Source: Desulfocapsa sp. (GTDB lineage: Bacteria > Desulfobacterota > Desulfobulbia > Desulfobulbales > Desulfocapsaceae). From it: 34,488 bases of DNA. Location of the stretch: the NCBI GenBank assembly GCA_029934815.1, contig JAOZLM010000002.1, positions 1-34,488 of the forward strand, in the 5' to 3' direction. The notes below the pieces were generated by a model, which was given only the letters and a program-made list of their open reading frames with translations, did no database searches and was not told the origin of the DNA. The translations under genes were made by a program, and so were the position numbers. Positions 28,301 to 34,488 of this stretch are shown here, piece by piece (within the stretch, counting starts at the first letter, position 1; the number at the start of each line of letters is the position of its first letter).

Positions 28301-29132
28301 CCTGCTCAAGACTCTTGTCCGGCAGCTGGTCACAAAACTGGGTCATTCCCTGAACGAGGTCACATTTAGTGATTAGAACGTAAACAGGAAAAACTTTACC
28401 AAGCACCCGCATCAATTCGTCGATACGCTGCCTGATATTTCGTCCATCACTGTCGATGGTTTCCTGGTCAGCTTGTAGCAGTTTATCTGCTGCAATGGTT
28501 ACTACTAAACCATTAAGTGGCTCTTTTTTTCGATATTTGACTAGCAGTGAGAGGAATTTCTGCCATTCCTGTTTATCACGTCCCTCTTCCAGAGGAATGG
28601 TGTAACGGCCGGCTGTGTCGAGGATAATGGCTTGTTCAAAAAACCACCAATCACAGTTTCGAGTGCCGGAAACACCGCCGATCTTACTGGTTTCGGCAAA
28701 AGGTGCAGCCATATCTGCACTTTGAATGGCAGTTGATTTCCCTGAGTGGGACTCACCAATAACCATATACCATGGTAGAACATACAGCGGATTACCTTGT
28801 TTATTCAGATGGGAAGATTTCAGTGTCTCAATGGCTTCCTGCCAGCATCCCTGCAGTTCCCGCAATCCTTCCTGCCCGCTTTCCATTCCTTTAATATACG
28901 CATCGTCCTGCTCTATTACCTGATGAACAAAATTCTGTTCTCTCCGGCGCAGGAGGAGTTTTCTGATAAATATCCAACTCAGATAAAGCCCGGCATAGCC
29001 AAGCAGGAAAAATGATGCAACCCACCATGGCCACTGCATCCAGAGCGTAAAGGCAAAAGTGAGTCCGCCAATCAGAGCCAGCAGGCTGAGCAGCAGGAGA
29101 ATCTTAAAGGCGACAACCATGAATTTTTTCAT
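25317..29132 (-). CDS. tssM: T6SS membrane complex protein TssM (IcmF)
   Basis: N-terminal TMs, Walker A GESHSGKST, then GTRNCDWWFFEQAIILDTAGRYTIP, LITKCDLVQGMTQFCDQLP; 1271 aa. Confidence 0.97.
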   Translation of the reverse strand: MKKFMVVAFKILLLLSLLALIGGLTFAFTLWMQWPWWVASFFLLGYAGLYLSWIFIRKLLLRRREQNFVHQVIEQDDAYIKGMESGQEGLRELQGCWQEAIETLKSSHLNKQGNPLYVLPWYMVIGESHSGKSTAIQSADMAAPFAETSKIGGVSGTRNCDWWFFEQAIILDTAGRYTIPLEEGRDKQEWQKFLSLLVKYRKKEPLNGLVVTIAADKLLQADQETIDSDGRNIRQRIDELMRVLGKVFPVYVLITKCDLVQGMTQFCDQLPDKSLEQAMGLINHDNKGTRSFLQEVGQTISDRLQQLRLQLLHGRQIPGQKQPPPAADLLLFPNEFANLHKRLSTFIETTFQENPYQEPPILRGLYFSSGRQEGTPYSHFLHALGLIKEQEVLPGTNRGLFLHDLFARILPEDRTLFAPTQKAMAWNKLTRNIGLTAWATIILALCGLLSFSFVKNLTTLQDSAESFKQSVVLQGEFLTDTAIMERFQKAVSVMEERNDSWWIPRFGLHESEETERRLKEKYCLRFSNDFNERLTAQLDAAVADFSAATPDGTTGAFVAHLARRINLIQARLDKESPVDFSHLTQPSFQPLFGGEDARLIAELSNRVLQQYHYYLNWQDDPEILRQEKKRLQRDLQHILSMPDTSLNWLASWVNHNSDLEVLDMQDFWNAPLNRKNIATVPPAFTVKGKEIIDALLDDIETALTDPLLIAANKARFQKWYTMAYKQVWYDFADKFPQAEYYLADGSSWQQVAITMATEKSPYFALLQTMARELAPLEEEGKDNEWILLINQIELARIEAVREAAIKENNSLLAKVTKKGKKAISSIERKSGIDSGDLLATQLAAGKLFNNYRNALKDISLATSSRTVSYSMAAEIFKEDPATSKSPFYTAKQHLIGLRGELSQPGQEQKMVWRLLAGPLTFLRDYTCLEAACYLNGLWEKNVLVEVQDITDKTTLNDQLFLNDGYAIRFIKGPAAPFLGRSLKKGFYPKTALGRMIPFEKKFLRFLSDGIRLAKFKPNLDLSDEVPLDMQLEADDVFAPKPQPKKETPIPPAPTIKANYAVQVTANPTSVNKEASITPHVTTLELVCGSKTTNLINLNYPIRKKMSWQPADCEAVAVQIEIGSLILKKKYEGKLAFAYFAKDFENGSHIFTPKDFPDHKKQMVRLRIKTIKVNFKLKGGQALTNIIDQQEKRAQVIAGLEEERKEQAVSSSQGIKELLATWDRKQKTTALENEAVKKAWKARQQAKAQRIKQSWEEKLPDVPHEITSCWDK

Positions 29133-29806
29133 TATTGCACCGAGGAGATAAAGTTTTCGCCAACATTATCGAGAACAAAACGATAAATGAAGAAAAGGAC
29201 TCCATAGAGTAGCACAGGCACTGTGGCACCAAAAAACAGGGCAAGTGGAAATCGTCGTTTATTGCCAGAACTCACCCGCTTTGTTTCACCTTGCAGGTAC
29301 GCATCCGGAAAGAGTGTTTCTCCTTCCATGGCCTGTAGATCTGAAGAACCACCCAGAAGTCTAAGGTTGGAATTTTTTAGTTGTTCCAGAAGGAATTCAT
29401 CACCGGGGTTGCAGTAGCGCCCTGTGAATCCAAGGGTCAGGCAGAGGTAGAACACTTCACGAACCTGTTCCTGCTGGGGGCCAAGTTGATTGAGCTTATC
29501 AAAAAAGAGTTCACCACCATCGGTGGTCTGATAATACGTACGCTGTAACTGTTCACCTTGCCACTTGCTTTTTTCCGGCCAGTTGGAACTGAGGATAGCT
29601 TCATCAATCCAGGCAAAAACAGCAAACCGGGACAGATCAAAATCAGTTTGCGGTAAACGGCTTTTATGGAAATTATCCTCACTTTTAGTGATGAGCTGGT
29701 TGATGTCTGTTCTTACTTGTTCTAAAGAGGCATGGCTTGTCGCTGCCGTTTTAAGCAAGTATGAGACATAAGCAATCAATTCTATGTAACAGTCCATCAG
29801 TCGCAT
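29132..29806 (-). CDS. tssL: T6SS membrane complex protein TssL (DotU), short form without OmpA-like domain
   Basis: FDLSRFAVFAWIDEAILSSNWPEKSKWQGEQLQRTYYQTTDGGELFFDKL..EVFYLCLTLGFTGRY; C-terminal TM. Confidence 0.96.
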   Translation of the reverse strand: MRLMDCYIELIAYVSYLLKTAATSHASLEQVRTDINQLITKSEDNFHKSRLPQTDFDLSRFAVFAWIDEAILSSNWPEKSKWQGEQLQRTYYQTTDGGELFFDKLNQLGPQQEQVREVFYLCLTLGFTGRYCNPGDEFLLEQLKNSNLRLLGGSSDLQAMEGETLFPDAYLQGETKRVSSGNKRRFPLALFFGATVPVLLYGVLFFIYRFVLDNVGENFISSVQ

Positions 29807-29808
29807 TG

Positions 29809-31194
29809 TTATCTCCTGCCTACAACCATGAGTTCAGCTTTGATGCCGGATGGTGCTTCGTCCCAGAAAACTGCCAGCTGGTTACTTTTCTGCACCTGCT
29901 GCCACAGTTCGCCATGATGATCGATTTGAAAATAGAGTGAGCCTGGCCTGCGCGGAAGCTCCTGGGGAGCTGTTTCCAGATACTTCACCTTAACACCTGG
30001 TAAGGCACGGGCAATGAGTAGTGGCAGTGATTCCCGTGAACCTATTTTCGCAAGGTTCGTAAAACTCTGCAGGATCTGGCTTGGCTCCTGTTCGGTTTCC
30101 AGCACCAGATAAAAACGGTTGTGGGCATCAAACATGGCTGCGGACAACTCGCCACTATAATAGGTTCCGTCATAGACCAGTTCCAGTATGTATTCCGGCC
30201 CTGCGGTTATTTCATCCAGCAGGCGGAGCAAAACTTTTTGCGCAGAGAGAAAACAGGTGTGTAGTTTGCGGTGGTTGTATGGAGGAACCTGGCTGCTGCC
30301 GTCTTCCTGCTCACCCAGTACATTTACGGTTTCGGAAAAACTGGAGAGTTCACCGATGATCTGGCGAAGAATGCCATACACTTCCCATGGATGCACATTC
30401 CGGGCTTCGGTAATATGGTAGAGGAGAGGAACATAACGATTCAACGAACGCAGAGCGAGCAGGAAGATTGTGTCCTGAGCACCAAATTCTGCAGTGTGAA
30501 CGCCACGCTCCCGTTTGTACGCTTCCAGTAAATGCGCACGGGAAGTCAGCTGGTCACGAATCTCGGTGACCAGAGTCATTAGTGGCCGAACTGCGTCAAT
30601 ACTCAGACAGGGAGGGAAAAAACGCTCAGAACGAACAATAGTGTCGCCCTGGCGCAGAAGACTGGCCAGCGGAATCAACTCATAGTCACCCAATTCATCT
30701 TCTTCACTGTCCCAGAAAATTTTCAGTACATAATGCAGCCGTTTAACCTGAGCACTTGCACCTGACTGATAGAGATCCTGAACTTCTTCCGGCTCTGTGG
30801 TGGTGACAAATCGGGTGGCAACATCACTCACATTCTCAAGACTTGAGAGGACGGTGACATTTTCACCAGCCGGATTCCATTTACGAAGGCCAAGCAGTAT
30901 GCCCAGTGGTTTACCACCCTCAATCCAGTCTTCACTGAAAGAGCGGGGATCGATAATTCCATTGTCCGGTAAGGAGACAAAGCTGCCGTCGGGAAATTGA
31001 AATTGGCCTTTAAGAATCTGCAGGGACAGATTGCCTAATGCTGCATCTTGTATCTGCAGATCGCCAACACCCCAGAAATATGGTTGCAGATAAGTCTGCA
31101 GAGGCATTGTCTGTGACTGGATATAACGATCCTGCATCTGGAAATGCTGGGGCTGGAGAAAGAGGCCCTGATGCCAGAAAAAAGGTCTTTCCAT
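29809..31194 (-). CDS. tssK: T6SS baseplate protein TssK
   Basis: MERPFFWHQGLFLQPQHFQMQDRYIQSQTMPLQTYLQPYFWGVGDLQI is a diagnostic TssK N-terminus. Confidence 0.97.
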   Translation of the reverse strand: MERPFFWHQGLFLQPQHFQMQDRYIQSQTMPLQTYLQPYFWGVGDLQIQDAALGNLSLQILKGQFQFPDGSFVSLPDNGIIDPRSFSEDWIEGGKPLGILLGLRKWNPAGENVTVLSSLENVSDVATRFVTTTEPEEVQDLYQSGASAQVKRLHYVLKIFWDSEEDELGDYELIPLASLLRQGDTIVRSERFFPPCLSIDAVRPLMTLVTEIRDQLTSRAHLLEAYKRERGVHTAEFGAQDTIFLLALRSLNRYVPLLYHITEARNVHPWEVYGILRQIIGELSSFSETVNVLGEQEDGSSQVPPYNHRKLHTCFLSAQKVLLRLLDEITAGPEYILELVYDGTYYSGELSAAMFDAHNRFYLVLETEQEPSQILQSFTNLAKIGSRESLPLLIARALPGVKVKYLETAPQELPRRPGSLYFQIDHHGELWQQVQKSNQLAVFWDEAPSGIKAELMVVGRR

Positions 31195-31204
31195 GGGGTG
31201 CTCC

Positions 31205-31735
31205 TTATCGATTTAAGATGGCGGCTATTTGCTCTGAACCCAGATTGACAATAAGTTTCATGTCGCTTACATGGGCAGATTTCTTGTTTTCAGCGATAAG
31301 AACCGGAATGTCGACGACTCGTACCATTCGATTCTTTTGCAGGGTAAAATAGCCGGCTACCAGCCCAATGTATTTTGTCCCTGCCAGCCTATCCATAACA
31401 ATGGTCAAATCCTGGTCGGGCTGGACAAAAAGGCGTTTAACGGAAGTTACACTGCTGTCGAATGCTTTGCAGTCGAGTAGCTGGTAAATACCATCCTCGT
31501 TTGAGGCTAGCTGGTTGAACATGGCTTTGCTACGTAATTGATAAAGACCGATCATCAGTGTATGTGGAGTGCCTTCATTCAGGTTCAAAAGGTTGTTTGA
31601 TTTCAGTCGGATGCTGATTGCATCCTGTTCAAAAACCCATTGTGGAGTCGGGAGTGGAGGCGGTGTTTTAGATCCGCAGGAAGACAACAGGACAAGACAG
31701 CAGAGCAGAACGGCTAAACTAAGATATCGTTTCAA
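31205..31735 (-). CDS. tssJ: T6SS outer-membrane lipoprotein TssJ
   Basis: Signal peptide with lipobox LLSSC. SIRLKSNNLLNLNEGTPHTLMIGLYQLRSKAMFNQL is TssJ-like. Confidence 0.93.
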   Translation of the reverse strand: MKRYLSLAVLLCCLVLLSSCGSKTPPPLPTPQWVFEQDAISIRLKSNNLLNLNEGTPHTLMIGLYQLRSKAMFNQLASNEDGIYQLLDCKAFDSSVTSVKRLFVQPDQDLTIVMDRLAGTKYIGLVAGYFTLQKNRMVRVVDIPVLIAENKKSAHVSDMKLIVNLGSEQIAAILNR

Positions 31736-32481
31736 GGTGTTACCTCATTAGGTGGCTGGGGTGTTGTGGAACATTGCTTTTCAAAGGTGCGCAGGAACTC
31801 TTCCATACAGCGCCCTGATTCAAACCATTGGCGGCACTTTTTATATGTTTTACCATATTGATTGAAACCATCAACTTTACGTAGTGGGTTAAATGCTAAC
31901 CCACCGCTACTTTTTTCTTTTAACGTTTCAGGATCAAGTTCCTTAAGAATCTTTTCTACTGTGATCTGCATGGCCGATTTAAAAGCACTGTGTGAAGTGA
32001 CAAAAGCTGTGCGAATTTGATCCAGATGTTCTTTCAATGGCTTTGCGTCAAGGCTTCCGGCAAGTTGTTCGCCTATGAGAAAACGGATTGTTTCCTGGGG
32101 ATGGTTATCTGCCTGCAGGGTCAGGTTGATTGTTTCAATCAGCTGGTTAAGGGTCTCAAATATGGAGGTCAGTGATTCGCTTAGGCGTTGTTGGAGACCT
32201 TCGGTTTGCAGGTCGCTGTTATTAACAGGCTGGCCAAGAAGGATAGAACAAAAGCGGAGAAACTGATCGTCAGCGGGGAAACTGGAAGGGTTTGGCTCAG
32301 GTATGGCAGAATTGAAGTGAGTCGCCAACTGTTCCATTACTTCTTGCTTTTCAGGCGCTGTGTTGAAGTTGAGTTCTCGAGTGAGGAAATTTTCTATGGC
32401 AGAAGGGGCATTGTCAGGATTTTGTTTATAAATATTTCTTATGGTATTTGCAAAAGAGCTGATGTTTGGCTGCAAACTCAT
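31732..32481 (-). CDS. Stand-alone protein resembling the C-terminal domain of T6SS FHA proteins (Fha/VasC), without FHA
   Basis: C-terminal pattern ILKELDPETLKEK...YGKTYKKCRQWFESGRCMEEFLRTFEKQ fits the T6SS FHA C-terminal family (by recollection). No FHA motif in the ORF. ATGA overlaps on both sides. Confidence 0.6.
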   Translation of the reverse strand: MSLQPNISSFANTIRNIYKQNPDNAPSAIENFLTRELNFNTAPEKQEVMEQLATHFNSAIPEPNPSSFPADDQFLRFCSILLGQPVNNSDLQTEGLQQRLSESLTSIFETLNQLIETINLTLQADNHPQETIRFLIGEQLAGSLDAKPLKEHLDQIRTAFVTSHSAFKSAMQITVEKILKELDPETLKEKSSGGLAFNPLRKVDGFNQYGKTYKKCRQWFESGRCMEEFLRTFEKQCSTTPQPPNEVTP

Positions 32482-33806
32482 AACTTTTCTCCAGGGCGGA
32501 GGATAATCGTTTCTGCCAGATCGGTATCGTCAGTTTTGATCTCGCGCTCTGGTACTTGACTGTTGCCTGGTGATTGTATGGTTTGTAACTGTTCATTCAC
32601 CACAGGATTGGGTGAGAGTAAAACCGTATCTGTCTGGAGAGTCTCGTTGTTCTTCGGAAGGGAAGGAGCAGGGCTTTTGATTATAATGGTTTCCTGACTC
32701 AGGTCGTCGTCACTATTACTGTATTCGTCGGGTAAAGTAGCGGCGAACTGAGCGTTTGTGTCTGGAATGACCGGCTGTTTAGCCGGGGGATTCTCTCTGC
32801 TTGTGAAAATCTCCCGGGGAGGAGGCGGGGAATGGCCGGTTAATGTTTGATCCGTTGTTTCCTGTTGCCAGCTGTTCGCAAGAGTTTGAATAATAGTATG
32901 AATTGCTTTGTCACTGCTATCCGAAGATGGCTTTTGGCAAGAGGGCTTTGCGGGTGGTATTGAAGAGCTGTTTTCGTGTAAAAGTGTCAGAAAATGAAAT
33001 CCGTCCAGAGCATCACATTCTGTTAATAACATAAAGAATGGGTAGAACGAGAGAGTGAACAGTGTGTCGTAGACTTTCTGTTGGCTTCCGTAACAGTGCT
33101 CGTGCTGTTGGCATCCCAAACAAGGAAGGGTGTTCACCTGTCCCAAGGTTGGAGTAAGGCTTCCAAATGCAAGCATCAACTGTTTACAGTCACGTACTGT
33201 TGGCGGATCTTCTGTGTTTTTCTCAAGAGCCCAGAAAACTTGCACACCATTTTGAGAACACGATGGACAGAACAGATACCGACGCAGGCTGGTTGAGTAT
33301 GGGGGTAAGCCAGCAGCTGTAAGCAGCGAATCTTCTTTGCAGAGACGCAGAGTCTTACCGCATTCAGGGCAAGGAGGTTCGAAGTACGTTTGCTGTTTCT
33401 GGCAATAGAAAAGAGATGTGAATGCCAGTAGCTGCTGCTGTTCTCCAATTTGTGATGCCAGTAGCATGGAGTGCTCAGGATTTCTGGCACGTCGTGTGGT
33501 CATTGCCTGCTGCCAGTAGTTGTCAATTACTGTGTTGGTGAGAGTCGTTCCGCTCTCTGTGGGCCATACGGGAATGTCCCGCTGAATCAACAGATTTGTT
33601 TCCTTAATTATAGAACCAAAATCGGTGACAAATGCTCCCCGAAATATATGGGCAAGAGGATCGCCATCATTCATTGAGGTGAAGGGAAGGGCCGAAGAAT
33701 TACTTGATGACTGTTGTGAATCAGCAGGCTGCAGGCGTAGATAGAAATTTCCTTGTTCAGGCAGAAGATATGACAAAAGGGATGGATGCATATTAATATT
33801 TCCCAT
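32478..33806 (-). CDS. Unknown T6SS-linked protein with Cys-rich zinc-ribbon-like motifs and a disordered C-terminal tail
   Basis: CPECGKTLRLC...YLFCPSCSQNG and LPCLGCQQHEHC motifs; Pro/Ser/Thr-rich tail. First gene of the long minus-strand block. Confidence 0.75.
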   Translation of the reverse strand: MGNINMHPSLLSYLLPEQGNFYLRLQPADSQQSSSNSSALPFTSMNDGDPLAHIFRGAFVTDFGSIIKETNLLIQRDIPVWPTESGTTLTNTVIDNYWQQAMTTRRARNPEHSMLLASQIGEQQQLLAFTSLFYCQKQQTYFEPPCPECGKTLRLCKEDSLLTAAGLPPYSTSLRRYLFCPSCSQNGVQVFWALEKNTEDPPTVRDCKQLMLAFGSLTPTLGQVNTLPCLGCQQHEHCYGSQQKVYDTLFTLSFYPFFMLLTECDALDGFHFLTLLHENSSSIPPAKPSCQKPSSDSSDKAIHTIIQTLANSWQQETTDQTLTGHSPPPPREIFTSRENPPAKQPVIPDTNAQFAATLPDEYSNSDDDLSQETIIIKSPAPSLPKNNETLQTDTVLLSPNPVVNEQLQTIQSPGNSQVPEREIKTDDTDLAETIILRPGEKL

Positions 33807-33895
33807 GCGTTACTTTTGCTTTGCGCCTCAAAGTGTAAATGCAACAAGGATTAGATCTTGAAATCTTCTGGTAATGTCTATTGAAAATCAGGCTT

Positions 33896-33925
33896 AGTAC
33901 AGCATATTTATAGAAACTTTGTCAA
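33896..33925 (-). promoter_or_regulatory. Candidate sigma70-type promoter for the long T6SS transcription unit
   Basis: Minus strand: TTGACA (complement of 33920-33925), 18-nt spacer, TGTACT (complement of 33896-33901), about 90 nt upstream of the first start codon. Confidence 0.4.
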
Positions 33926-33966
33926 GATAATTATCATGTTTTCTCAGATTGTTAGGTTCCACTCGC

Positions 33967-34040
33967 GTCATTCCGGACTTGATCCGGAATCTCTAAGAAA
34001 AACTCTACTTTTACAAGATTTCGGCTCAGGTCCGGAATGA
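33967..34040. repeat. Second copy of the CATTCCGGA-type inverted repeat
   Basis: GTCATTCCGGACTTGATCCGGAATC ... TTCGGCTCAGGTCCGGAATGA, same arm sequence as the element at 23504-23574 but without the TGATNNNNTCGTAAAAA ends. Confidence 0.7.
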
Positions 34041-34488
34041 ATCAAACGGCGAAATCCAGGAAAAGCTGAGTTTTGATGGCAATCAGCATCCCAGTTGGCG
34101 TGCCGTGTTAAATTTAATGACTAATAAAAAACTTTCAAATCAATTGGTTAGCCATTTTGTGTTTCCAATTGGAGCCGGGCGAATATCATTCATCAGTATC
34201 ATATAAAGGAATGAAAGCAGACAATTGATTCTGTCCAGCGGTGGCAACTGTGACCTTGTGGTGAAGTAGAAATTGTCTATCTCATAAAGTGTCCGAAAAT
34301 ACAGAACGATGCGCTGCTTATTGTCTGGTTTCGATATCGTTATTGAGTGTTGTTGACATTTTTGCCAGCTTGGCTGAGGGTTGAGTTGTCAACAACGGAT
34401 AAAATCTTCAGTCAACTGTCAACTACGATTTCTATAGTCCCGTATATTCTGCATCCAAAGAGCAGGGCCTGTCTTGTGGACAGACTCA

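Noticed and set aside
33471-33677. Plus-strand 68-aa ORF near the right end
   Set aside because: Antisense to the Cys-rich protein gene; no supporting features.

Overview
The window is almost entirely one type VI secretion system (T6SS) locus, probably from a Desulfobacterota-like bacterium (lineage is inference only). A long minus-strand block runs 33806->4664: Cys-rich unknown protein, T6SS FHA C-terminal-like protein, tssJ, tssK, tssL, tssM, tssA, [inverted-repeat element], tssB, tssC, hcp, tssE, [long hairpin], tssF, tssG, tssH/clpV, vgrG, DUF2169-pentapeptide protein, second pentapeptide protein, DUF3540 protein, PAAR-like DUF4150 protein, an FHA-TM-lytic transglycosylase fusion, and two unknown proteins. 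A convergent plus-strand pair (1995->4663) encodes a tail-anchored FHA protein and a divergent single-chain TssB-TssC-like sheath fusion. It meets the minus-strand block with no intergenic base. At the left edge, a minus-strand group encodes a PP2C phosphatase, a secreted trypsin-like protease and the start of a Ser/Thr kinase (cut by the window edge). The most unusual items are: (1) the TssB-TssC fusion paralog beside canonical tssB and tssC; (2) the FHA-TM-lytic transglycosylase; (3) the split FHA architecture with candidate pThr-x-x-[ILV] peptides; (4) two tandem pentapeptide-repeat proteins in a VgrG/PAAR cassette with no recognisable toxin; (5) MITE-like and hairpin elements at operon junctions. 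All family calls come from reading motifs in the translations; no database search was run.
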